Source: Alisma plantago-aquatica
Lineage: Eukaryota > Streptophyta > Magnoliopsida > Alismatales > Alismataceae
Length of the DNA: 64,000 nt
Assembly: GCA_963693085.1 (NCBI GenBank)
Contig: OY856409.1
Span: 1,532,970,472 to 1,533,034,471 of the forward strand
Direction: 5' to 3'
Both the position numbers and the translations under genes were made by a program. The notes beneath the pieces were generated by a model, which did not search any database, had not been told where the DNA came from, and worked only from the letters and a program-made list of their open reading frames with translations. This document shows positions 46,153-59,015 of the stretch, one piece after another (position 1 is the first letter of the stretch; the number at the start of each line of letters is the position of its first letter).

Positions 46153-46886
46153 AAGTAGCTTCTGACTTCACCTAAAAAAAAAGGTACAAAATCCACATAA
46201 GATTGAGAGAACTCCTAAGATAAGTGTGATATGAGAAGATACATAAGAACATTGATAGATGAATAAAGTGGAACATGAGTTATTCTTAGACCAATTTGTG
46301 TGTGTAAAAAAGTGTTAAAGTAAAATCTTCATAACATGTGAAAGAAATTATCGGAGATGGTCCCTGATTAATAAAGAAAATGTGGAATATGATAATCTAT
46401 CCCATGGTAAGGGGCTGAAAAACATGATAAAATAAGGGGGAATACACAAGAATGATGAACATTTAATGAGAAAGAGCAATGAGATACGATAATCATGATA
46501 ATGCCTATGCTGATAGCAAGGAACCCAAGATAAAAAAGGGCAAAAAGACACACAAAAAGGTGTAACCTTCATGAGGAAGATAGAATCGATTACCATTTGC
46601 TAGTGACCCCTAGACAGTGTTGTCGAGTCATGGTAAGTTTGTTTCCCTCTGTGTTCTTTCTTTTCCAAGAACAACCTTCAACTGAATCTTATGACACTTG
46701 GTATGTGTGTATTCACTATAATATTGGGGGTGGATACGTTGATATGACATGTGGTTGATGGGAATATGGTTCAAAAATCTTGATGTTTGTGATGAGTATG
46801 CTTTTTGAGCCTTCTAAGAGTTAGGAGGACTCCTCCTATATGTTCTTAGTCAGTTATGATGTTGAGGAAGTGGATGCGACCGGGAT

Positions 46887-46891
46887 GTGAG
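46887..46891. repeat. Target site duplication of TRG-C (left)
   Basis: GTGAG is repeated at 52998-53002; GYX-1 has the single copy near 1177-1181. Confidence 0.88.
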
Positions 46892-48352
46892 TGTTGGCTA
46901 AATTGACATTAGCATAATCCCTTTTGTTTTGATAATGACAAACATTTCATTCTTGTGGTTTTAATGTGCTATTTGAGTATTTCAGGAACAAGCATATAAG
47001 GTGGTGGATAACAAAGACTTGGAAGAAACAATTTGATAAAATCGCTTTATTTTCATGATTGTAATCAAATGTAAATGCTTGTACAAGTATATAATGTACA
47101 AGTAATTAGATATCATGTAAAATCAAGCGTTTAGATCTTCCCTATCCACTCACAACACTTAGATAGGCCATTCCCCAAGATAGTATCACAATTGCACATT
47201 GATACACACACTTAGTAAATGAATACATTGAGTCAGTAATATTCTCGGTCGACAAATCGTCGATCAAGAAAATATCGGTTGACAAATCTTCGACCGAGAA
47301 ACTCTCGGTCGACAAAATCTTCGATCGAGAATAGACCCTACTAGCCGTTAGACCCAGCAGACAAAGTGGTTGGGAGATGGAAATGAACATTGTAAACACT
47401 TGCTCCAGGAGGTATCTCGGTCGACAAATCTTCGACCGAGAAGGACTCTCGGTCGACAAATTGTCGATCGAGAAAAGTTCTGTCTGCACTTTTCAGGGTC
47501 AATTAACTAGCCGTTGCAAATGCAATTAGTGGACACATAACGGCTAGTTGAGCACTACGAACCCCCTAGAAAGTGTCTAGAATGTCCTTAAGCACTTGTA
47601 GGTCATTCCTATAAATAGGACATGCCTTAGGACACCTAAACACACCTAAGCTACACTTGTTACACTTGAGAAATACTTGAGCATACTTGAGCAATCTGTT
47701 GCAAGCAAATTGAGCACTGTGATCATTGGCCTACTTTCTCCTTAGCTCAAATTCGTGTCCTATAGGCTAGAATCTCCTACCGACAGAAATTACAAGTTCA
47801 CACACTTGGTTAGGAGATCTATACGCTTGATCTAGGCAAATCAAGCCTTGGGCTATAAAGGATAACTTGTAATTTCCTTTTTCTTTCTTGTTCCCTATTA
47901 TTGTTTGTACTCTCCTTGCTACTCCTAGGTTGGAGGCTGCGGATTGGAGAGGGTGAAGATCTTCTTGGCGAAGAAGGAGACTTTGAGCTACTTCAGAAGG
48001 CTGGTGCAACGGGAGGTTACTTCTAGAGAGGAAGGCTACTTCAAGGGGGAGCTTGGAGTTACTTCAAGAAGGCTACCTCAAAGTTGGTGCACCTACTTCA
48101 AGTGAAGGCTGTTCAAAGGGTGTGGTTGAAAGTATTGTATTTTGTATAAATCCTCGAGAGGTAATAAAATAAATACTTTCGAATCCCGATTGGGTAAGCA
48201 ACCGGGTAGTGGACTGACAACTATAGTATTTTCTATAGTTGGAACCACTCTAAACGTCTGTCTCCTTCTTCTAATCTCAATTGTGGTTGTTTGAGTTAAA
48301 TAATTATTAAAATATTTATAAAACTCTATTCACCCCCCTCTAGTTGTTTTCA
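46892..48352 (+). repeat. TRG-C 5' LTR
   Basis: This 1,461-base LTR starts TGTTGGCTAAATTGACATTAGC and ends CTAGTTGTTTTCA. Dyads lie at about 47250-47472, with five TCGGTCGA-like half-site pairs, and the TATA box at 47609-47619. Differences from the 3' copy inside dyads include CG to CA and CG to TG changes. Confidence 0.9.
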
Positions 48353-48399
48353 GTTGGTATCATAGCAGGCTTCAAGGAACCCTAACCAGGTCTTGAAGA

Positions 48400-49245
48400 A
48401 TGGAGGGAAATGGTGAAAGATGCTGCAATTGGTGCTTAGGAACAAGCCAAAAAACTACCAGATGTCCATGGAGATCAAAGGAAGAGGATAAGCACAAAGA
48501 ATGTCTTATTGCTACAACTACTGAAGAAGAAGAAGAGGTAAGTCTTTATGATTTATCTAAAGAAGAACTAGTTGCTAGTCTTGAAGAAACACATATTAAA
48601 TATGTTGATTGCAAGAAGAAATTAAAGGAATCAAATAAAGCAAACGACGATTTACATGCTAAGCTTCTTGCCATGACATCCGAAAATGAAGATCTTAAAA
48701 AGATCATTGAAGATTATGATAGTAAGATAAAGTCTATAGAGGCAAATTGCAATTTACTTTCTTTGGAAAAGATCAATTTGCAGACTCAAATAAACGATCT
48801 TCAAAAACAACCATTATTGTGCACCCATATAGATTATGACACTATTGTTAAAGAAAGAAATGTATTGTCATCTAATCTAGACCAAGCAAAAATAGATATC
48901 AAGAAAAGAATGGATGAGATTGCCAAGCTACAACAACAAGTTCGTAGTTTGAATAACAATGGCATTCTTGATCAAATTCTAGATAATCCCTATCAACAAA
49001 TTGGGAGAAGAGGAGTAGGTTATAAGCCCAAAGGGAAATCTTATGAACAACCTAGTTGGAGAAAGACACGAGCACATCAACCCACATTTGTACCAAAGAA
49101 CAACCTAGAACAAAACCATAGAAAAAGACTTGAGGTTGATTCTATATGTTGCCATTATTGCTCACGTCTTGGACATTACTCTTTTTCATGCCCATACAAG
49201 AGAATGAATGTTGAGTTAGTATGGGTTCCAAAACCCCCAAACTAA
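48400..49245 (+). CDS. gag: TRG-C mini-Gag: coiled coil plus CCHC zinc knuckle
   Basis: An uninterrupted frame of 281 codons starts at the ATG (48400) that occupies the normal gag start position 34 bases after the primer site. It lacks the UBN2 domain. After a Cys-rich start (R-C-C-N-W-C) it has R-C-P-W-R-S-K, an acidic run, about 150 residues of coiled coil, and C-H-Y-C-S-R-L-G-H-Y-S-F-S-C at residues 251-264, ending V-W-V-P-K-P-P-N. The zinc knuckle could bind RNA and the coiled coil could mediate assembly with a full Gag, but that is inference. The stop is followed by non-coding DNA, not by pol. Confidence 0.8.
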   Translation: MEGNGERCCNWCLGTSQKTTRCPWRSKEEDKHKECLIATTTEEEEEVSLYDLSKEELVASLEETHIKYVDCKKKLKESNKANDDLHAKLLAMTSENEDLKKIIEDYDSKIKSIEANCNLLSLEKINLQTQINDLQKQPLLCTHIDYDTIVKERNVLSSNLDQAKIDIKKRMDEIAKLQQQVRSLNNNGILDQILDNPYQQIGRRGVGYKPKGKSYEQPSWRKTRAHQPTFVPKNNLEQNHRKRLEVDSICCHYCSRLGHYSFSCPYKRMNVELVWVPKPPN

Positions 49246-51536
49246 ATGGATAAAATTAAGTTGAGATATGACCAAAGACTCTAAGTTGTATATCTCTATG
49301 TCTATCTCAACTTAACATAATAGGGCACCAAGTTAATCCAAGAAATTAAATTTCCAAATATACATCTTAAACTACTTGTTTAGTTTGGATTCACAAAATG
49401 TATATGATTAGTTGAGATTTAACCTAAATGTTGATTTGATATTTAAATATCTAAAATAATCGAGCTTTAACTTTCATACTTTTGCTTTTAATTATAAACA
49501 ATATTTGAAAACAAGTTTGAAACAACAGAGAACCTTTCTCGGTCGAGACACTGTCGACTGAGGGATCTGTCGGTCGAGAAATGGTCGACCGAGCAGGCTT
49601 CTTTTGTCAAGTCTGACATAAATCTTCTGAAATTGTTTTTCAATCAACCTAGTTTGCTATCAAATTGTTATTGATGATTGAATTAACATGCAAATCAAGA
49701 ATAAAATCTTGGAAGACAATTTTTAGCAAGACATATTGATCGTTTACATTATATAACATTATGAGTAGAAAATCCTTAAACATATTGCAAAAGTGCTGTA
49801 AGAAGACTAATCTTGAACAAACCTTATTTATTGTTTGAAAAGTTTCTTCGGCATGATCAGTTATAAAAGTTTGTCTTAAAATTGAAAACTTATATGAGAC
49901 TATTTTGGTTTACTCTCAATGGTTGGATTTAAAACTGAAAAATCATGATTAGCTTAACCAAGGAAATTACTGTTTTACATGGTTTTCCTAAGTAATCCTT
50001 GGAATTATGAGACAAATCACACATTGATATTTGCAACATGCATCATATAGGTCCATTTTAAGTATTCCTTGATCTAGTTACATAAAAACCATGGGTTAAA
50101 TTTCATGCTTCAATTGTTCTATTATAGATATGCTTCATCATGATCATTATGTTTAAAATAAGCTTTGATTCATATATACAAACCATGAATGATCATTGTG
50201 ATTCAGATAATTGCAAATGTCATTAGCATAAAAGCAACTTGACATAATAGATAATGCTTATGGACACAACTTGTAATGATGATGTTGCTATGACAAGCCA
50301 AACGGTGCCTCTTAGAACAAAATATTAATGTTTTTATCTATTTGCTTGTTCTAAAAAAAAAATCAAAAGCAAAAATCTTGACTTTAAGATATTAATCTTG
50401 CTTTCAAAATATGTGTTTCTAAAGGATCTTATGATAAGGGTATAAGAAGAAATGGGATTTGATATTTATGTACCCATAGCAAAGCATATGAAACATCTTT
50501 TACAAATGAATGTAAAACATGCATTCTAAAAAAAATCAAGGTCAACGACTTCACTATGATGCTCATATTATGTCTTCAAAATAGGTATATCTTAATGTGC
50601 TTCAAATTGATATTTATAGCTATCTGCAGAAATTATACTTCACATATGAATGTTTATCTTGGAAATCTGCAGAATTTGCCTCTTGGTTAAAATTAAAATT
50701 GACCAAGGGGCGCCATGGTCGTAGTCAAGGGCGACCTAAAATAAGCTTTGACAAAATGCTTATATTGACATCATTTTATTAATCTTAGTATACATTTGAT
50801 GAAGGTCAAAATCAAAATTCAAAATCATTTGTGACCTTAGAAGCCTTAAATTGTAAGATTAAGGGGGAGCTCATAAAAACAAATTTGATTATTTGATTAA
50901 GAAGCGTACAAAAATATTGTAAACATCATTTGAAGCCTATTATGACCTTAGTATTTTTACTCTTGGTTATGAAGAAATCAACAAATTTTATAAAATGATA
51001 TATCTTGTTCTTAAAGGAATTCTCTAGACAAATTAGGGGTTAACATCCCATGCATTTGGCTAGAGAAATTTTTATGTACTCTAAGATTAAAGAATTCTCA
51101 TTTCATTTTTAGGGCCTAACATCTCTTGTAAAATGGATGAGAAATCAATACACAAATGCCGTGAACCTAAAAGGAACTCATATCATTTCAAGGCTTAACA
51201 TACATTGCAAATGAGTGAGAAATAAATTATGGCTAAATTTAACAATCATTGCTTTGCTTTAATCCCTTGTTTTCTAATTGAATATCTCTTTAAGGGGGAG
51301 CATAGCATGAAATTAAGGGGGAGAAATAATATCTATTATATTGGATATCTTTTTGAAATGACAAAGGGGGAGAAATAATATAAAATCAAAAACATAAAAT
51401 AAAAATATGAGTTTCATAATATCTCAGCCAACATCCACTTGCAAAACAAGAATGGCTACAAAAGGTAATCTTCAGGTATGAAATTCACATGATTTATATT
51501 TCTTTATTTTATATTTAGGAAATGTTTGTCATCTTC
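49246..51536 (+). other. TRG-C non-coding 3' internal region
   Basis: No pol domain is seen. The region carries a dyad pair at 49537-49592, the hairpin block at 50682-50763, three degenerate GGCTTAACATCC repeats at about 51036-51220 and purine tracts AAGGGGGAG at about 50860, 51293, 51317 and 51365. It also has an ATTAATGTTTTTATCTATTTGCTTGTTC stretch shared with TRG-B; the shared run is split here in description only. Confidence 0.7.
50682..50763 (+). ncRNA. Conserved three-hairpin block (TRG-C copy)
   Basis: CTTGGT/ACCAAG (50682-50687, 50702-50707), GGTCG/CGACC (50717-50721, 50732-50736) and ATAAGC/GCTTAT (50741-50746, 50758-50763). The third stem is shorter than in TRG-A because one outer base pair is lost. 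Confidence 0.5.
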
Positions 51537-51550
51537 AAAAAGGGGGAGAT

Positions 51551-52997
51551 TGTTGGCTAAATTGACATTAGCATAATCCCTTTTGTTCATTTCATTCTTG
51601 TGGTTTTAACGTGCTATTTGAGTATTTCAGGAACAAGCATATAAGGTGGTGGATAACAAAGACTTGGAAGAAACAATTTGATAAAATCACTTTATTTTCA
51701 TGATTGTAATCAAATGTAAATGCTTGTACAAGTATATAATGTACAAGTAATTAGATATCATGTAAAATCAAGCATTTAGATCTTCCCTATCCACTCACAA
51801 CACTTAGATAGGCCATTCCCCAAGATAGTATCACAATTGCACATTGATACACACACTTAGTAAATGAATACATTGAGTCAGTAATATTCTCGGTCGACAA
51901 ATCGTCGATCGAGAAAATATCGGTCGACAAATCTTCGACCGAGAAACTCTCGGTCGACAAAATCTTCGATCGAGAATAGACCCTACTAGCCGTTAGACCC
52001 AGCAGACAAAGTGGTTGGGAGATGGAAATGAACATTGTAAACACTTACTCCAGGAGGTCTCTCGGTCGACAAATCTTCGACCGAGAAGGACTCTCGGTCG
52101 ACAAATTGTCGATCGAGAAAAGTTCTGTCTGCACTTTTCAGGGTCAATTAACTAGCCGTTGCAAATGCAATTAGTGGACACATAACGGCTAGTTGAGCAC
52201 TAAGAACCCCCTAGAAAGTGTCTAGAATGTCCTTAAACACTTGTAGGTCATTCCTATAAATAGGACATGCCTTAGGACACCTAAAAACACCTAAGCTACA
52301 CTTGTTACACTTGAGAAATACTTGAGCATACTTGAGCAATCTGTTGCAAGCAAATTGAGCACTGTGATCATTGGCCTACTTTCTCCTTAGCTCAAATTCG
52401 TGTCCTATAGGCTAGAATCTCCTACCCACAACAATTACAAGTTCACACACTTGGTTAGGAGATCTATACGCTTGATCTAGGCAAATTAAGCCTTGGGCTA
52501 TAAAGGATAAGTTGTAATTTCCTTTTTCTTTCTTGTTCCCTATTATTGTTTGTACTCTCCTTGCTACTCCTAGGTTGGAGGCTGCGGATTGGAGAGGGTG
52601 AAGTTCTTCTTGGTGAAGAAGGAGAGTTTGAGCTACTTCAGAAGGCTGGTGCAACGGGAGGTTACTTCTAGAGAGGAAGGCTACTTTAAGGGGGAGCTTG
52701 GAGTTACTTCAAGAAGGCTACCTCAAAGTTGGTGCACCTACTTCAAGTGAAGGCTGTTCAAAGGGTGTGGTTGAAAGTATTGTATTTTGCATAAATCCTC
52801 GAGAGGTAATAAAATAAATACTTTCAAATCCCGGTTGGGTAAGCAACCGGGTAGTGGACTGACAACTATAGTATTTGCTATAGTTGGAACCACTCTAAAC
52901 GTCTGTCTCCTTCTTCTAATCTCAATTGTGGTTGTTTGAGTTAAATAATTATTAAAATATTTATAAAACTCTATTCACCCCCCTCTAGTCGTTTTCA
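51551..52997 (+). repeat. TRG-C 3' LTR
   Basis: This 1,447-base copy starts TGTTGGCTAAATTG after the polypurine tract and ends CTAGTCGTTTTCA before GTGAG. A 26-base deletion near 51588 removes part of the sequence present at 46925-46950. Confidence 0.9.
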
Positions 52998-53299
52998 GTG
53001 AGTTCCTCTTGACATATGAAGTGGATATTAAGGTGATGAGTCCTAGTATCCAGGGTATACCGATATTATGTGTATCTTGGAAATCTTTATTAGACAAGGT
53101 TCTCAATGTTTCTCTTCGTTACAAATAGAGGGTTGAATGTTGAGATCCTCTAAGTGTAATAGATGGGCTAATGATAAATGGATAAGATGACTACCAAGGA
53201 TATATGGTTGATCAGTAAACATGTGCTACATTGTTTATTTAATAGAGTGAAGTTTGGGATATCATCATATTAGACTAGAGTGGATGACACCAATTGTAT

Positions 53300-53660
53300 A
53301 GTCACCATGAGATTAGAAATTTTCCATTTAAATTAATCAATACATCAATAATGTTTATGGAACCTTATGATTTGTGACAATCTTTAATTGGTAACATCTC
53401 AATGTAGTTTAGAGATGGTTACTATTTTCTCTAATCCTTAGGATTGTTGAAATAGCAATGAGTGAGTGTAAAGTTATACAAAGGTGAGTTTGATGTTACC
53501 TAAAGTGCCATCTCGGGGTTATGTTATATCTGCTAAGTAGTATGTGAATCCAAATAGAACGGAGACAATGCTAGAGTGGGAATGACCCTAGGCACCGACG
53601 AATAAGATATGAAGATCCCTAATCTTACTAGGACACTATAGGAAAGTCCATTTAGAAACG
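53300..53660 (+). pseudogene. GYX-2 reverse transcriptase remnant
   Basis: This is the second copy of the remnant at 1480-1838, with the same stops and frameshift. Sharing the lesions shows that both copies derive from an already defective parent. Confidence 0.6.
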
Positions 53661-54376
53661 TCAATGTTGTTGCTTTACCCTAACAAGGTTGCCTACGAAA
53701 TGTGTTCCTTATGGTATGGAATGATTGATGGATGCTATCATGATGCAAGACATCAAATAAGAGTAGCATAGTGAGGAGCATGATAGATTCCATAGACCAA
53801 GTGACAAGACAATGTGTGACTCTACAACTAGACAATGGTTTGAGATGCTAATTATCGAGTAAGATAGTACCTGGGGAGAACAATCTTTGACACATATGAT
53901 GTATCATAAGGTGAAGGACATGCAATGGAATCTAAGTATGAGACATGGTATGACACAACATGGTCAAGTGCACAGTTGACAACCAATCAATAATAAACAT
54001 TAGGATGCCGATATATATGAGGATACAATGAAGGTTCAACCCGGCCTTATGTGGTAGATAGTTGGTCAATCCACCATTGACATCATTGGAGAATTTTCTA
54101 TGAAAACATGTCTTGTACTCCTTGACAGAAAAAGGATGTCCACCTCATTGATTGAGTTTCTTACTATAATAACCATCAGAGGAGCATAGTCATAATACCT
54201 TGTAAAGTTACATGTGATAAGAGATGTAGGACATTCCATTATTAGTAAAAGCAAGCAAGTATGCTTTTGAGTAATGTGTTGATACAATAAATAGAATAGT
54301 TTAGGACGATAGCTATAGTCCTAAGTTGAAAGGTACAAGAATATATGTATAGGTTGCATGTTAGTTTCTATGTTTA

Positions 54377-54620
54377 ATGTTGAGGAAGTGTCACACCAGT
54401 ATTCGACAAGTGATACAAACAATGGAGGTGGAGTTGCATGAGGATGTTCTCTATGAGGAGGCCAAGGTGACCCATCCATGAGTTGAGGGAGAAGAACATG
54501 ACTTCTATTAGGGTGTTTTTACATCACCATGATATGGAAATAACCATGTGGATATTAGAGGATTAGGTGCATGATAAGTACTCATCTTTTCTTTCCTTGG
54601 ATTTTAGGGGTGAAATACTA
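54377..54620 (+). pseudogene. GYX-2 integrase C-terminus and chromodomain remnant
   Basis: Counterpart of 2557-2799, with the same L-H-E-D-x-L-Y-E-E and H-H-H-D-M-E-I-T-M-W motifs and the same interrupting stops. It lies just before the LTR at 54636. Confidence 0.62.
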
Positions 54621-54635
54621 TTAGGAGTTTATGGT

Positions 54636-57600
54636 TGTTAGACCCCTAATCTTGCTTAACGTGTTGAACAAGATTATTACCATATTTGAGTGCTCACACC
54701 TTAATTAAAGGAGTTGAATTTCTTTGATATTATGTGACAAGATTAATTTTCAAGTTTGGTCGAGTTGGGAAACTATTTGTGCAAGATATGCAATTTTGTG
54801 CACATTGTGGACTTTTGTGCAGTTTTCCCATATTTGAGTTTTTTTTGCAATTTGTGACACTCATCATGTTCCTTAGATGTTTTCTTACCATTCTTGAGCT
54901 TTTTGGGCCATGGGGTGCCTATTTGTACCTTGGTTTGGTGGTGTTACTCTTCAAGGGTGACTTAGGGTTTACCCCTTCATGGAAGAGCTACCTTTAGAGG
55001 CTATGAACCGATGGTCCCCTATTTGGTTGAAAACTGATGATCACCACCACGTGGTGACAACCTATGGTCATCTATAGAGGTATTGGGTCGATGTTTTTCT
55101 TTTTTGGGTTCACTAGGACCAATGGTTCACTCAAAGGAGGTAACCAACTGATGGTTCTTCACTTAAGAGACTATGGTTCCAAAGAACTGATGGCTACTAT
55201 GCTTGGAGACTGATTGTTGGTTTGGAGGGCCAAACACTGATTCTAACCAAGTCTCCATGACCGATGAATCTTCTTCTTGCATGCTCATGACATCCATAGG
55301 CCATGGACACATGGCAAAGCTACTAGGACACCTCAAGCTTCTCTTCTCCCTTATCCATAAGCTTTATATACCTATCCTTTAGCTCACAAATAAAACTTTT
55401 GGTTCATTATCTCTCCTTCCCTGTCTAGGTATTCTTCTTCCCCTATTTGGTGGAAGAGAGAGTGCCCAAGGTGGAAGAATATAGCTAACCTTCTTGTTGG
55501 AGCATTTAAGGTTCAGATCTACCCTCATCTAGGGTTTGTAAAGCTTCCTTTGGGTGGTCTTGATTTAAGCTAGTATGTTTCTTCTTCTTTCCTTCATTTC
55601 TCTTGTAGTTCTTCTTCCTCCTAACTTAATTCTAGGAAGGACCATGGTTTTACATGGTAAATATTGCTCTATATCTCAAAGAAGTTTTCTTTCTTTCTCT
55701 CTTGACCTAGGGCTTGGTTTACTTGTAGAGAAAGAGCTACTTAGCCAAGTTTAGAGCTTAAACTACTGTTCTCTACCTTATTTGCTCAATTTTTCTTACT
55801 TCTTGGAGCCTGATCTTCTTCTTAGAGGTGCTTTTTATAACCTCTTCACATTTATTTCTTACTACAAGCTTGCTTACTCAATTTCTTGCTCAAATGAAGA
55901 TCTAACTATATAGAAGAAATCTTTGCCCAAGGTTTCAGTTTAATGTTGTTCCTTGATTAGTTTCTAACTCTAGACAAACTTGAAACCATGTGCACAACCT
56001 TCCTAAGGTATAGGAAGACTTTATTCTTTCTTACATGTCAACCAATGGTGCTTATTGCCTCTAAACTGATGGCTTATACTCATGTTTTTAGGATGTTTTC
56101 TTCCTTGTGCCAAGAACGATGGATGTCCTTATACTTGATCTGATTGGAGTTTCCTTAATGACAATTGATTGTGACAACTGATGGTGTCAACCGATGTTCA
56201 CACCTTAGGTTATATTTGTACTCTTTTATAAGTTCAATATTTGATGGTTTTGTGCCCTAAAGATGAGATCAACCGATGGTAGAAGTATCTTAACACCAGA
56301 TAGTGTCAACTGATGGTAGTTCAGGCTATACCAACCGATGGTGGTCTTGGACACCACAAATGATGGTGGTCTAGGATATCACAACCGATGGTGAGACTAG
56401 ATCTCATATGTTAATCCTTTTAAGCCTTAATCTGATGGTTTCTTTGGCTAAATGAATCAAGGGCTAGACTCCTATTTTAACCAATGGTTTTGAATGAAGA
56501 ACCAAATCCAATGATGAGGATTTAATGCTTCAATATCCAATGGTTTGGGCTGAAGTCTATAGTGTAATGTGTTGGTTATAATGATAAGAGTTTGATGGTT
56601 CAATGCCCTTAAACTAATAATCTTACCCTTGCCCTTGATTGAATATAATTGATAGTCACCATAGTAAGTTGAGTTGTAACCTTGATGAAACATGGCTTGC
56701 TACACCAAACCCCAATACAATCAAGTAATAGTGATTGATTGAAACCACCCACCTTTAATAAAAAATATAATAATGTAGTACTCTCTTACTATTTTTGAAA
56801 CCCTAGTATGCTATAATCTGATGGTTGTACCTTGAGTTATGCATGAATCCATACTTGAGGATGGTATGTGATTTGATGGTGATAATTTATCTTATGCATC
56901 CATGATTGTATGGGGATGTCGTGGGTTAGGGTTTGCTTATGAGTGTTTAACAATAGATTCAATGTAACCTACCTTGTTGAACCTAACCCTAATGTTAATA
57001 GATGATGGTGGTTAATCATGATATCTTACTTGAATGATTATTATAATGATGGAATATTCTTCCTAATGTTTTTATAACTCGAATTTATTAATTAGTGATT
57101 ATCATAACCTTATGATTGAATCTTTCTCTTATGTTAAACATGTGTGCTATAAGTATAATGGAAGTCAAGGATACCTAGTCTTCTTGTATATTGGTATAAT
57201 AAAGGAAAGCTCCCAATGCTAAGATAAACCTGCTATGTTATCCGGTGAACATCTTTTAGTTCTTTAATCAAATGCCATCTTGAGTCTGTGTATTACATGT
57301 ATGGTGATGTTTATTGAGACTTATTATAAGGCATGGAAATATAAGGATGATATTTGAGGGAATTATCAAATGGTCTTAGTGACCTTTGGGCATGGTTGAG
57401 CCCTGAATGAGGTGCAATCCTCTTCATGATGTGATAAGGTTTGAAACCCTGGAATTATGTGATAAGGATTGAAATCCTATGGCGGTATGATGACATGTGT
57501 AGTCTCATGAATGGCTATGAAATCGTACCATGTGATCATGTGATAAGAAATTGTGTCTCAAATGTTTTATATCTTCTGAAGTTGTCATACTCATATGCTT

Positions 57601-59015
57601 GATAGAAATGAACTAGGGTTTGAATGTCCACTTTTATGATGCAGCTTAAATTCACCCAATTGGAAATAACTAATCAAGTGAAAAACTAATCATGTGGTAC
57701 TCTGTTCCATAGAACCATCTTCAGTGTCAGAACTTGTTGGATGGTGAAATGAGTCTTCCTAAGGGAAACTCATAGCGCATATTGTTGAGTATGAGAGGTG
57801 CCTGTCACGCTGACCTCAAATGTTTAGGGAGAATGACTACTACCATACCTATCCCTCCTTTGAGAACGACTGCGGTCGGGTCTCAGTGATTATAATGTGA
57901 TGTGATTGGAGATAAACTACAGTTATACCTCGGTGATTGGGTTTGAATACCCTATTTTCTAGCCCCATGACATGTAGCAAGGTGGGCTAGTTGTTTACAT
58001 GACTATATGTTACTATTTTGTAGTTTGATTGATATGTCACTGCGGTGCAGACCCGTACTAACTGAGTGTGAAGAAGATCTTGGAGTCTGGCTCTTCCTAG
58101 ATCTTATACGGAATTGTTTGTGACCAAGCGATCGTTTGTTGGAGTTTGGGTGGTATGATTAAAACTTCCAAGGGCTTAATAAAATATATTATACAAGTTG
58201 TGTAGCATATCTATTTAGGGATATACACATCATTCAAATTTTATGATAATACTCCTTTGTTCTCTTAACACAGAGATGGTGTTTAGTACATTAAAAGATA
58301 GTAGATATGCTTATGTTGTGGATGTTATCATGCTATAGATGTGTAAATATAGTATCCATGCTTATGTTGATAGATATACTACTACTGCTGATAATGATTA
58401 TGATGCTAGATATTACATGATGTTAGCTATGATTATACTGGTAGCCATGCTTCTATAGTTATATTTCTTATACTACTCATCATGCTTATGCAGATAGTTG
58501 GGATTATGTTATTAGTTCTACTTGTGATGTAGATCTGATCAAACCATTCGACATGATAAGACTGTCAGTTATGCCTGTGTTTCTAGACTTATTCATGATG
58601 ATAGAGATGCTATTTTGTTATATTAACCATGCTTATGCCACTAGACTGCTTATACAATTAACAATGCACACGATGATAGTCATGCTAATGATGATAGTTT
58701 CATGAGTCCCTTTATACACCTTGTTAATCATGCTTGTTGTAATTATTATTTGTTTAGTTGGCTTGATCTGTTTAAACTATTTAATTACATAACCTATTGT
58801 AATCAATAAGAGATGTTAGAGTTATATCTCTCACTAGACATGGGTCTCACCTTGTGGGTCATCACATCTTTTTATGTGATTGGCAACAAGAGATGCAGAC
58901 CCATGATAGTGAGGAAGAGCTATGATGATAGACCTTATAGATAGTTGTTTAGACGTCCAATGTCCTAGATCTATCCCTGTACTCCCAAGTTTGGGTGGGA
59001 ATGTTTGTATATGAT
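54636..59015 (+). repeat. GYX-2 3' LTR, truncated
   Basis: The LTR starts TGTTAGACCCC. It is uninterrupted and serves as reference for the broken middle LTR. It has ACCGATGG-type motifs at about 55006-55265 and 56165-56395, and the TATA-like TTTATATACC at about 55362. It ends abruptly at about 59015 where TRG-D sequence begins, lacking the final 285 bases. No coding is seen across its 4.4 kb. Confidence 0.75.

Larger units (their letters stand above)
41407..46182 (+). mobile_element. LINE-1: nearly full-length L1-type LINE
   Basis: This 4.8-kb element ends in a short A-run just before the 13-base duplication and has no LTRs. It carries a remnant of ORF1 and an ORF2 with endonuclease, reverse transcriptase, zinc-binding and RNase H domains. 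ORF2 has just one nonsense codon and one frameshift, so the insertion is fairly recent. The missing 5' part of ORF1 points to truncation or internal loss at the 5' end. Confidence 0.93.
46892..52997 (+). mobile_element. TRG-C: gag-only copia-type LTR retrotransposon
   Basis: LTRs are 46892-48352 and 51551-52997, differing at about 25 positions plus a 26-base deletion by eye. The primer site has one mismatch (TGGTATCATAGC, 48355-48366). The polypurine tract AAAAAGGGGGAGAT is at 51537-51550. The only gene is a short Gag with an intact frame. It inserted into GYX-2 between sequences matching 1176 and 1182 of GYX-1. Confidence 0.92.
40921..59015 (+). mobile_element. GYX-2: second tandem copy of the decayed chromovirus
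   Basis: Internal DNA 40934-54635 is a 2.8-kb match of GYX-1 once LINE-1 (41407-46182) and TRG-C (46892-52997) are removed. The 3' LTR starts at 54636 and stops matching at about 59015, some 285 bases short of its end. The primer site TGGTATCATATC is at 40937-40948. The reverse transcriptase remnant recurs at about 53300-53660 and the chromodomain remnant at about 54377-54620. Confidence 0.75.
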
